In this document: positions 17,111-24,388 of the stretch, piece after piece
Position numbering within the stretch: position 1 is the first letter of the stretch
How the letters are laid out: the number at the start of each line of letters is the position of its first letter
Assembly (NCBI RefSeq): GCF_011761945.1
Contig: NZ_JAASQV010000001.1
Location: forward strand, 248,001 to 312,000
Direction of reading: 5' to 3'
From: Sphingomonas leidyi
Lineage (GTDB): Bacteria; Pseudomonadota; Alphaproteobacteria; Sphingomonadales; Sphingomonadaceae
Length of the DNA: 64,000 nt
The notes under the pieces: model-generated
Seen by the model: only the letters and a program-made list of their open reading frames with translations
Databases searched by the model: none
Told to the model about the DNA's origin: nothing
Program-made: the position numbers and the translations under genes

Positions 17111-18253
17111 ATGACCCAGTTCGAACTCACCGACGACCAGCGTGCCATCCAGGAAATGGCGCGGAAATTCACCGCCGATGCGATCACCCCGCATGCGGCC
17201 GAGTGGGACGAGAAGCACATCTTCCCGCGCGACACGATCCGGGCGGCGGCGGAGCTGGGCTTCGCCTCGATCTACGTCTCGGAGGAGAGCGGCGGCATCG
17301 GCCTGGGCCGGCTCGAGGCGGCGCTGATCATGGAGGCGATGGCCTATGGCTGCCCCTCCACCAGCGCATTCATCTCGATCCACAACATGGCAAGCTGGAT
17401 GATCGACCGGTTCGGCAGCCAGACGGTGAAGGACAAGTACCTGCCCTCGCTGATCACGATGGAACGGATCGCGTCCTACTGCCTCACCGAGCCGAGCTCG
17501 GGCTCGGACGCCGCCGCGCTCAAGACGCGGGCGGTGCTGGACGGCGACCATTATGTCGTCAACGGCTCGAAGCAGTTCATCTCGGGCGCGGGGGAGAACG
17601 AAATCTACGTCACGATGGTCCGCACCGGCGAAGAGGGGCCCAAGGGCATTTCGTGCCTGGTGATCGAGAAGGACATGCCTGGCGTCTCCTTCGGCGCGAA
17701 TGAGCGCAAGCTGGGCTGGCATTCGCAGCCTACGCGCCAGGTCACGTTCGATTCGGTGCGCGTGCCGGTGGAGAATCGCATCGGGGGCGAAGGCGAGGGC
17801 TTTCGTTTCGCCATGATGGGCCTCGATGGCGGCCGCCTCAACATCGGTGCCTGTTCGCTCGGCGGCGCCCAGCGCTGCCTCGACGAGGCGGTGAACTACA
17901 CCAAGGACCGCCAGCAGTTCGGCAAGCCGATCGCCGATTTCCAGAACACCCAGTTCGTCCTGGCCGACATGGCGACCGAGCTGGAGGCGGCGCGTGCGCT
18001 GCTCTATCTCGCCGCCGCCAAGGTGACCTCGGGCGCGCCGGACAAGACCAAGTTCGCGGCCATGGCCAAGCGGCTGGCGACCGACACCGGCAGCTCGGTG
18101 GTCGATCGCGCGCTTCAGCTGCACGGCGGCTATGGCTATCTGATGGACTATCCGATCGAGCGCTTCTGGCGCGACCTGCGCGTCCATTCGATCCTAGAGG
18201 GCACCAACCAGGTGATGCGCATGATCGTCGGCCGGGAGCTTACCCGCCAGTGA
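17111..18253 (+). CDS. acyl-CoA dehydrogenase, isobutyryl-CoA dehydrogenase type
   Basis: Flavoprotein of 380 residues starting at the ATG at 17111 (MTQFELTDDQRAIQEMARKF). Family signatures are YCLTEPSSGSDAAALKT (FAD contact), KQFISGAGENEIY, DRQQFGKPIADFQ and LHGGYGYLMDYPIERFWRDLRVHSILEGTNQVM. The last carries the ILEGTN segment that holds the substrate-contacting loop in isobutyryl-CoA dehydrogenases (ACAD8). With the neighbouring HIBCH, enoyl-CoA hydratase and mmsB genes it fits oxidation of isobutyryl-CoA to methacrylyl-CoA in valine breakdown. The cold-shock gene on the other strand separates it from those genes. Confidence 0.92.
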   Translation: MTQFELTDDQRAIQEMARKFTADAITPHAAEWDEKHIFPRDTIRAAAELGFASIYVSEESGGIGLGRLEAALIMEAMAYGCPSTSAFISIHNMASWMIDRFGSQTVKDKYLPSLITMERIASYCLTEPSSGSDAAALKTRAVLDGDHYVVNGSKQFISGAGENEIYVTMVRTGEEGPKGISCLVIEKDMPGVSFGANERKLGWHSQPTRQVTFDSVRVPVENRIGGEGEGFRFAMMGLDGGRLNIGACSLGGAQRCLDEAVNYTKDRQQFGKPIADFQNTQFVLADMATELEAARALLYLAAAKVTSGAPDKTKFAAMAKRLATDTGSSVVDRALQLHGGYGYLMDYPIERFWRDLRVHSILEGTNQVMRMIVGRELTRQ

Positions 18254-18261
18254 CGCCGCTG

Positions 18262-18468
18262 TCAGGCCAGCTTGATCGCAACGGCTTCCAGCCCGCGATT
18301 GCCGATGCGCGCTTCGAATGCGAGCCGCTGGCCCTCGGCGACGGTCTTGATCCCGGCCGCGTGCATCGCGGGAAGGCGGAACGGCACGTCCTCGCCGCCC
18401 GCGTCGGGCGTGATGAAGCCCACCCCTTTGCATTCATTGTACCACTTGACCTTGCCGGTTTCGAACAT
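18262..18468 (-). CDS. divergent cold-shock-domain protein
   Basis: Protein of 68 residues starting at the ATG at 18468 (MFETGKVKWYNECKG). RNP1 is present as KGVGFITPD (usual KGFGFI). The RNP2 region, normally DVFVHxS, reads EDVPFRLPAM, so the aromatic/histidine face that stacks on bases is lost. It is a true but unusual member of the cold-shock fold; RNA binding may be weak or altered. It lies antisense between the acyl-CoA dehydrogenase and the HIBCH gene, breaking the valine gene run, and is divergent from the latter by 70 bp. Confidence 0.75.
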   Translation of the reverse strand: MFETGKVKWYNECKGVGFITPDAGGEDVPFRLPAMHAAGIKTVAEGQRLAFEARIGNRGLEAVAIKLA

Positions 18469-18538
18469 GCCATGCCTCTCCATGATCTGGAGAGGCTATT
18501 GCGCCGCCGCCGGCCGGGCAATCGAATGAAGGACGAAA

Positions 18539-19579
18539 ATGAACGCTGACGTCATCCTCCAGGTCGAAGGCCGCGCCGGGCGCATCCGGCTCGACCGGCC
18601 CAAGGCGATCCATGCGCTCGACACCGGCATGTGCGCCGCGATGCTGGGTGCGCTGGCGGCGTGGCGTGACGATCCGGCGGTCGAGATCGTGCTGATCGAC
18701 CATGCCGAGGGCCGGGGGTTCTGCGCCGGCGGCGACATCCGCATGATCGCGACGAGCGGCGCCGGCGACGGCAGCCAGGCGCGCGACTTCTTCCGTACCG
18801 AATACCGGCTGAACCATGCGCTGTTCACTTATGCGAAGCCGATCGTGGCGTTCATGGACGGCATCACCATGGGCGGCGGCGTCGGCATTTCGCAGCCGGC
18901 GCGCTATAGGGTGGCGACGGAGAATACCAGGTTCGCCATGCCGGAGACCGGCATCGGCCTGTTCCCGGACGCGGGCGGCGGCTGGTATCTCGCGCGCCTG
19001 CCGGGGAAGATCGGCGAGTATCTCGCGCTGACCGGCCACCGGCTCGACGGCGCCGAATGCCTCGCGCTCGGCCTCGCCACCCATTATCTGCCGGCCGAGG
19101 CGCTCGACGAGGCCAAGACGCGCATCGCCGCCGATCCGGCCGCAGTGGAGACGATCCTCGCCGAGCTGTCGGCGCCCGCGTCCGAACCGCGCATCGCCGC
19201 GCACCGCGCCGATATCGACCGCCTCTTCGCTGCCGACACGGTCGAGGGCGTGTTCGTCGCGCTCGACGCCGATGGCGGCGAATGGGCCGCCGCCCAGCGT
19301 GCCACGCTGCGCGCCAAGTCGCCCCAGTCGATGAAGGTCTCGCTCCGCCTCGTTCGCGAGGGCCGCGCGCGGACCAGCTTCGCCGAGGAGATGGCGCAGG
19401 AATATGCGATCGGCAGCCGCGTCGCGCAGAGCCACGACTTCATCGAGGGCGTCCGTGCGCTGATCGTCGACAAGGACAACGCGCCGGCGTGGAACCCGGC
19501 CACGCCCGAAGCGGTGAGCGACGCGGCGGTCGACGCCATCTTCGCGCCGCTGCTGGCCGATCAACAATGGGAGCCCTGA
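18539..19579 (+). CDS. 3-hydroxyisobutyryl-CoA hydrolase (enoyl-CoA hydratase/isomerase family)
   Basis: Protein of 346 residues, longer than typical crotonases and carrying the ECH_2 architecture. Seen are GRGFCAGGDIRMIA (oxyanion hole), FMDGITMGGGVGISQPARYRVATENTRFAMPETGIGLFPDAGGGWYLARLPG, and the C-terminal FAEEMAQEYAIGSRVAQSHDFIEGVRALIVDK. These match 3-hydroxyisobutyryl-CoA hydrolase (HIBCH). It splits 3-hydroxyisobutyryl-CoA to free 3-hydroxyisobutyrate in valine breakdown, keeping toxic methacrylyl-CoA low. Its stop overlaps the next start (TGATG), and it heads a four-gene run through mmsB. Confidence 0.93.
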   Translation: MNADVILQVEGRAGRIRLDRPKAIHALDTGMCAAMLGALAAWRDDPAVEIVLIDHAEGRGFCAGGDIRMIATSGAGDGSQARDFFRTEYRLNHALFTYAKPIVAFMDGITMGGGVGISQPARYRVATENTRFAMPETGIGLFPDAGGGWYLARLPGKIGEYLALTGHRLDGAECLALGLATHYLPAEALDEAKTRIAADPAAVETILAELSAPASEPRIAAHRADIDRLFAADTVEGVFVALDADGGEWAAAQRATLRAKSPQSMKVSLRLVREGRARTSFAEEMAQEYAIGSRVAQSHDFIEGVRALIVDKDNAPAWNPATPEAVSDAAVDAIFAPLLADQQWEP

Positions 19580-19935
19580 TGCGCTACGCCACCCCCATCG
19601 ATCTCTATCATGCCGTCAAGCATGGTTGGGGCCCGGAGACGATTTCGAGCGCCTTCGATCCGGCCGATCCGTGCCGCAACCAGTGCGCGGTGACCGCGCT
19701 CACCACCCAGCATTTTTTCGGTGGGGACATCATGAAGACCGCCACCAAGGGCGGCACCCATTTCTACAACCGGATCGACGGACGCTATTGGGACCTCGCG
19801 ACCGACCAGTTCGACGAGCCGATCCCCTATGACAACACCCCCAGCTCCACCGAGGAAGCCCATGAGCACGCCACGCCCGTGCAACTCGCGGCCTTGCTCG
19901 CCAATCTCGAACGCGTGCCCAGGAGGCCTGAATGA
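19579..19935 (+). CDS. YunG-like protein, possible cysteine-dependent enzyme
   Basis: Protein of 118 residues, translationally coupled on both sides (TGATG with the HIBCH gene, ATGA with the enoyl-CoA hydratase). The sequence resembles the small YunG family: [40 protein letters not shown]. Cys36 at the start of a helix, His61 before a beta strand and Asp72 recall the Cys-His-Asp order of papain/transglutaminase-like folds; that catalytic reading is my inference. The place inside a valine operon is firm, but I know of no step that needs it. Confidence 0.7.
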   Translation: MRYATPIDLYHAVKHGWGPETISSAFDPADPCRNQCAVTALTTQHFFGGDIMKTATKGGTHFYNRIDGRYWDLATDQFDEPIPYDNTPSSTEEAHEHATPVQLAALLANLERVPRRPE

Positions 19936-20705
19936 ACTACGAAACCATCCTCGTCGAACAGCGCGGCGCCGCCACGCTGGTCACGCTGAACCGCCCCCAG
20001 GCGCTGAATGCGCTCAACAGCCAGGTCCTGTCCGAGCTGCTCGATGCGATGAAGGCGTTCGACGCCGATCCGTCGCAGGGTTGCGCGGTGATCACCGGCA
20101 GCGAGAAGGCCTTTGCGGCGGGCGCGGACATCAAGGAGATGCAGGCCCAGGGCTTTGCCGACATGTACGGCCATGACTTCTTCGCCGGCTGGGACGCGTT
20201 CACGCGCACCCGCAAGCCGATCATCGCCGCGGTTGCGGGCTATGCGCTGGGCGGCGGCTGCGAGCTGGCGATGATGTGCGACTTCATCCTGGCGGCCGAC
20301 AGCGCCAGGTTCGGCCAGCCCGAGATCAAGCTCGCCGTCTCGCCCGGGATGGGCGGCTCGCAGCGGCTTACCCGCGCCGTCGGCAAGGCCAAGGCGATGG
20401 AGATGTGTCTCACCGGCCGGATGATGGACGCCCAGGAAGCCGAGCGCGCCGGGTTGGCGAGTCGCATCCTGCCGGCCGCCGAGCTGGTCGAGGAAGCGGT
20501 GAAGACCGCACAAGCGATCGCCGCGATGGCACCGCTGGCGGTGCTGGCCAACAAGGAGATGGTCAACGCCGCCTATGAGACCACGCTCGCGCAAGGCGTG
20601 CAGTTCGAGCGCCGGCTGTTCCACGCGCTGTTCGGCACCGCCGACCAGAAGGAAGGCATGACGGCGTTCGTCGAGAAGCGCCCGGGGAACTGGACCGGGA
20701 AGTAA
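19932..20705 (+). CDS. enoyl-CoA hydratase (methacrylyl-CoA hydration likely)
   Basis: Protein of 257 residues of the crotonase family. Both catalytic glutamates are present: one in [12 protein letters not shown] and one in [22 protein letters not shown]. The oxyanion-hole segment is [10 protein letters not shown]. The sequence is close to short-chain enoyl-CoA hydratases. In this operon, between HIBCH and mmsB, it most likely hydrates methacrylyl-CoA to 3-hydroxyisobutyryl-CoA, though general beta-oxidation use is possible. Its ATG overlaps the stop of the YunG-like gene. Confidence 0.93.
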   Translation: MNYETILVEQRGAATLVTLNRPQALNALNSQVLSELLDAMKAFDADPSQGCAVITGSEKAFAAGADIKEMQAQGFADMYGHDFFAGWDAFTRTRKPIIAAVAGYALGGGCELAMMCDFILAADSARFGQPEIKLAVSPGMGGSQRLTRAVGKAKAMEMCLTGRMMDAQEAERAGLASRILPAAELVEEAVKTAQAIAAMAPLAVLANKEMVNAAYETTLAQGVQFERRLFHALFGTADQKEGMTAFVEKRPGNWTGK

Positions 20706-20743
20706 GCGTCACTCGATGACGACAAGAGAGAGGATGAAGAGAA

Positions 20744-21619
20744 GTGGCACGCGTAGCATTTATCGGCCTGGGCCATATGGGCGGCGGCATGGCGGCGAAC
20801 CTGGCCAAGGCGGGGCATGACGTCCGCGCCTTCGATCTCTCGCAGGACGCGCTCGATCGCGCCAAGGCCGCGGGCTGCCTGCCCGCCGCCAGCGCCGCCG
20901 AGGCGATTGCGGGCGCCGAGGCGGTGATCACCATGCTGCCGGCCGGCAGGCATGTGGAGGCCGTCTATGCCGACACGCTGCTCGACAACGCCTCGCCCGG
21001 CGCGATCCTGATCGATTGCTCGACGATCGACGTCGACACTGCCCGCCGCATGGTGCAGGCGGCGACCGAACGCGGGCTGATGGCGGTCGACGCGCCGGTC
21101 TCGGGCGGCATCGCCGCGGCCAATGCCGGCACGCTCACCTTCATGGTCGGCGGCACCGAGCAGGCGTTCGGCCGGGCGGAGCCGTTCCTGGCGGACATGG
21201 GCAAGGCGGTGATCCATGCCGGCGCCAGCGGGGCGGGGCAGGGAGCGAAGATCTGCAACAACATGATCCTGGGCGCGACGATGATCGCCACGTGCGAGGC
21301 GTTCGCCCTGGCCGAGAAGCTGGGGCTCGACGCGCAGCGCTTCTACGACATCGCCTCGGTCAGCTCGGGCCAGAGCTGGTCGATGACGAGCTATTGCCCG
21401 GTCCCGGGCGTCGGCCCCGAAAGCCCGGCCGACCGCGACTATCAGGGCGGCTTCGCGGCACCGCTGATGCTGAAGGACCTGAAGCTGGCGCTGGAAGCGG
21501 CGGCGAGCGTCGGCGCCGACGTGCCGATGGGCACGCGCGCGGAGGAACTCTACCAGGCATTCGTCGACGGCGCCGGCGCCGGGCTCGATTTCTCGGGGAT
21601 CATCAAGACTTTGCGGTAA
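20744..21619 (+). CDS. mmsB: 3-hydroxyisobutyrate dehydrogenase
   Basis: Protein of 291 residues, starting at GTG 20744 behind GAAGAGAA. The N-terminal dinucleotide fold has GLGHMG (9-14), the substrate-binding DAPVSGGIAAANAGTLTFMVGG follows (117-137), and the catalytic lysine lies in GAGQGAKICNN (Lys169). This is the beta-hydroxyacid dehydrogenase family, and the MmsB assignment rests on sequence plus operon. It oxidises 3-hydroxyisobutyrate to methylmalonate semialdehyde, the substrate of mmsA at 12080. A terminator follows at 21623. Confidence 0.94.
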   Translation: MARVAFIGLGHMGGGMAANLAKAGHDVRAFDLSQDALDRAKAAGCLPAASAAEAIAGAEAVITMLPAGRHVEAVYADTLLDNASPGAILIDCSTIDVDTARRMVQAATERGLMAVDAPVSGGIAAANAGTLTFMVGGTEQAFGRAEPFLADMGKAVIHAGASGAGQGAKICNNMILGATMIATCEAFALAEKLGLDAQRFYDIASVSSGQSWSMTSYCPVPGVGPESPADRDYQGGFAAPLMLKDLKLALEAAASVGADVPMGTRAEELYQAFVDGAGAGLDFSGIIKTLR

Positions 21620-21622
21620 TCG

Positions 21623-21656
21623 AATTCCTCCCTCGGCTTGCTGGGGGAGGAATTTT
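21623..21656 (+). terminator. intrinsic terminator after mmsB
   Basis: 10-bp stem AATTCCTCCC (21623-21632) / GGGAGGAATT (21645-21654) with a 12-base loop and TTTT, closing the valine operon. Confidence 0.8.
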
Positions 21657-21682
21657 AACACCCGCCCGCGCATAAGCCCGTC

Positions 21683-22618
21683 ATGCGCCTGCCCATCCTC
21701 TCGGCCATTGCCCTGATCGCCGCGCCCGCCGCCGCCCAGCAGCAGCGCGCGCCCTTCGTCGTCGCCGAGACCGGCCAGGGCTTCGCGCATCTGGATGATG
21801 CGGTGAACGCCGTGCGCGACGGTACCGCGACGATCCTGATCGCGCCGGGCACCTATCGCGAATGCACGGTCCAGACCGGGGGCAGGATCACCTTCAAGGC
21901 AGTCCAGCCCGGCACCGCGATCTTCGAGAGCCAGACCTGCGAGGAAAAGGCCGCCTTCGTGCTGCGCGGCCGCGGCTCGGCGGTGGACGGCATCGTCTTT
22001 CGCGGCTTTTCGGTGCCCGATGGCAATGGCGCCGGCATCCGCATCGAGATGGGCGACCTCACCGTCACCAATTCGATGTTCCTCGACAGCCAGGAAGGCA
22101 TATTGGGCGGCGGCCACGAGACGGTGCGCCGCATCACCATCGATCACACGACCTTCGCCGGCCTCGGCCAGTGCGAGACCGAGAATTGCAGCCATGCGAT
22201 CTATCTCGCGGTGGACGGCGACGTGGTCGTCACCAATTCGCGCTTCGAACGCGGCACCGGCGGCCATTACGTCAAGCTGCGCGCCCGCCGGGTGACGATC
22301 ACCGGCAACAGCTTCGACGACAGCCGGGGCAACAAGACCAACTACATGATCGACCTGTCCGAGGGCGGCACCGGCCTGATCGCCGGCAACACCTTCGTCC
22401 AGGGGTCGCGCAAGGAGAACAGCTCGGCCCTGATCGTGGTCGCGGCGGAGGGGCGCACCTATCCGAGCACCGGCCTGCGCATCGAAGGCAACACTGCCAC
22501 CATGGCGCCCGGCGCGCCGGGCAATCCCGCCTTCGTCGCAGACTTCACCGGCCAGCTCGGCACGCTCGGCCAGAACGATCTCGGCCCCGGCATCCGCATC
22601 TTCGAGCGGCGGCGGTAA
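21683..22618 (+). CDS. exported right-handed parallel beta-helix protein
   Basis: Protein of 311 residues with a signal peptide cleaved near AAPAAAQQ (residue 19). The mature part is built from repeated beta-helix turns, visible as alternating ITFKAVQ, AFVLRGRG, LTVTNSMFLDS, RITIDHTTFAG, VVVTNSRFERG, RVTITGNSFDDS and GLIAGNTFVQGS. Such folds occur in polysaccharide lyases, hydrolases and surface adhesins. No catalytic residues can be named, and the substrate is unknown. It stands alone between the mmsB terminator and the phosphatase gene, with which it converges. Confidence 0.82.
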   Translation: MRLPILSAIALIAAPAAAQQQRAPFVVAETGQGFAHLDDAVNAVRDGTATILIAPGTYRECTVQTGGRITFKAVQPGTAIFESQTCEEKAAFVLRGRGSAVDGIVFRGFSVPDGNGAGIRIEMGDLTVTNSMFLDSQEGILGGGHETVRRITIDHTTFAGLGQCETENCSHAIYLAVDGDVVVTNSRFERGTGGHYVKLRARRVTITGNSFDDSRGNKTNYMIDLSEGGTGLIAGNTFVQGSRKENSSALIVVAAEGRTYPSTGLRIEGNTATMAPGAPGNPAFVADFTGQLGTLGQNDLGPGIRIFERRR

Positions 22619-22620
22619 CG

Positions 22621-22644
22621 CCCTCTCCCCTCGAGGGAAGAGGG
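22621..22644. terminator. hairpin between convergent genes
   Basis: CCCTCT (22621-22626) pairs with AGAGGG (22639-22644) in the 36-bp gap between two convergent stops. It may end transcription in both directions; there is no T-tract. Confidence 0.45.
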
Positions 22645-22654
22645 AGAAGTCACT

Positions 22655-24310
22655 TCATTTGCACGTATCGCCCGCGCCGGCATCCAGATCGAGGCAGCGC
22701 CCGTCGATCTCCACCGGCACCGGCACATGGATGAGCGCGGCAAGCGTCGGCGCGATGTCCACCGTCTCCACCGAAAGCGGCTGCTCGAAGCCGGTCATGC
22801 CCTTGCGCCAGAACAGGATCGGCACGCGGCGGTCATAGTCCCAGAAGCTGCCATGGGTGGCGATCGAGCCGCCCTCGGTGCCGGCGATCGGCGTGACGCG
22901 CGGCTTGAGCGCGATCACCAGATCGCCCGAGCGCTGCGGATCATAGGAAGCGCGGGCGCGCTCGAGCAGGGTCCAGGTCTCGGGCGGGGTGTGGACGATC
23001 GGCGTCGCCGCGATCTGGGCGCGGGTGAACACCGCCTCGACCTGGGGATTGGCCGACCAGCGCTTGATCGCCTCGGCCTGCACGCGGGCGCGGTCGGCCT
23101 TGCTCAGGTCGGGCGCGAGATAGACGTCGCCCGAATTGCCGCCCACCAGCACCGGGCCGGCGATGCCGAGCGCCGCGCCGATCTCCTTGCCCATCGTCTT
23201 GGCGTCGAGCCCCCTGGCGACGCGCGCCGCCATCGGCGCGGCATGCTCGCGGTTGCGCTCGGGCATGTCATGGCCGCCATGATCGGCGGTGAGCACCACG
23301 GCATAGTCGACGCCGGTCTTGTCGAGCACGGCGAACAGCTTGCCCAGCGTCTGGTCGAGCGAGAGCAGCTGCAGGCACATCTCGCTGCCTTCGGTGCCCA
23401 GGGTGTGGCCGACATAGTCGGTGGCGGAGGCACCGACGATGAGCAGGTCGGTATGGCCCGACTGGCCGAGCTTCATGTCGGTGGCGAGCCCCGCGGCAGT
23501 CGCCACGATCGCCTCGTCGAATTCGGGCGAGGCGCGGAAGGCGGTGCTGTTGCCCGCGGCGCGCGCGAAGCGACCGTCGCCGACGCTGCGGTTCGGGTTG
23601 AGCTGGAAGGCGCGGCTGCGCGCCTGGCAGAAGGGCGGCAGGTCGAGCGGTTCCTGCGCCTCGGCGATGCGCTTGGTCACGTTGGCATTCATCCGCGTGA
23701 CCATCGCCGGCTCGGCGCGGCCGGCATAGGAGACGAACGCCTTGCCGTTCCACCACCAGATCTCGTCGGTCTTGTGCCCGCCCATCATCACGGCGGCACG
23801 GTCCTTGCCCGCCACCGAGACGACGCGGCTCTGCGGATCGGCAAGCTTCATCCACTCGCCCAGCGTCGGCACCTTCAGATGCTTGTCCGAGACGGTGTAG
23901 TTGTTGGAGGTGCTGCCGGGCACGCTCTCGTCCTCGGCGCAATAGACCGTCTTGTCGGCGCGCGGCGCGCTGAAATCGGTCCAGTCATTGGCGATGATCC
24001 CGGTCTTCGACGGATGGTCGCCGGTCAGGATCGTCGAATGGCCCGGGCAGGTCTCGGTCGCGGCATGGCTCTGATAGCCCGAGGGGAAGACCGCGCCCGA
24101 CATCAGCCGTGCGAAGCCGGCACTGAACTGGGCGCGATATTCCGCGAACAGATCGGCCGAGAACTGGTCGACCGAGATCACCACCACCAGCGACGGCGCG
24201 GCGCGCGGGGCCTGGGACGGGACATTCCGCGCCGGCGCGGCTTCCTGGGCGGCGAGCGGGGCTGCGGCGAGCAGCGCGGCTGCTGCTGCGAGCGGACGGA
24301 ACGACTTCAT
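22655..24310 (-). CDS. phoK: exported alkaline phosphatase, PhoK/SPAP type
   Basis: Protein of 551 residues from the ATG at 24310; a signal peptide ends at PLAAQ (residue 22). Active-site features match the Sphingomonas alkaline phosphatase SPAP: Asp48 in VISVDQF, nucleophile Thr87 in ATETCPGH, Asn108 in IIANDW, and the Lys-x-Arg pair in AGKDRAA (Lys169, Arg171) that replaces the Arg of the E. coli enzyme. Zinc ligands fit DHGGHDM in the second half and HGSFWDYD near the end. A periplasmic phosphomonoesterase that releases phosphate is expected. No Pho box was identified with certainty. Divergent from the dsbD-like gene by 78 bp. Confidence 0.9.
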   Translation of the reverse strand: MKSFRPLAAAAALLAAAPLAAQEAAPARNVPSQAPRAAPSLVVVISVDQFSADLFAEYRAQFSAGFARLMSGAVFPSGYQSHAATETCPGHSTILTGDHPSKTGIIANDWTDFSAPRADKTVYCAEDESVPGSTSNNYTVSDKHLKVPTLGEWMKLADPQSRVVSVAGKDRAAVMMGGHKTDEIWWWNGKAFVSYAGRAEPAMVTRMNANVTKRIAEAQEPLDLPPFCQARSRAFQLNPNRSVGDGRFARAAGNSTAFRASPEFDEAIVATAAGLATDMKLGQSGHTDLLIVGASATDYVGHTLGTEGSEMCLQLLSLDQTLGKLFAVLDKTGVDYAVVLTADHGGHDMPERNREHAAPMAARVARGLDAKTMGKEIGAALGIAGPVLVGGNSGDVYLAPDLSKADRARVQAEAIKRWSANPQVEAVFTRAQIAATPIVHTPPETWTLLERARASYDPQRSGDLVIALKPRVTPIAGTEGGSIATHGSFWDYDRRVPILFWRKGMTGFEQPLSVETVDIAPTLAALIHVPVPVEIDGRCLDLDAGAGDTCK

Positions 24311-24388
24311 GCTTTGGCCACCTCCGGCGTGTGCAAATCCTGCCGGGCTGCTATTGGGCCAACAGCTCTTCCACGGCAAGGACGCTCC

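Noticed and set aside
22621..22644. Hairpin considered as a mobile element end
   Set aside because: It is short, sits exactly between convergent stops and is simpler explained as a terminator.
22727..24388. A very long open frame running upstream of the DsbD-like gene, antisense to the phosphatase
   Set aside because: The upstream half is the complementary strand of phoK with Arg/His-rich shadow composition; a signal peptide and proper domain start at 24389.
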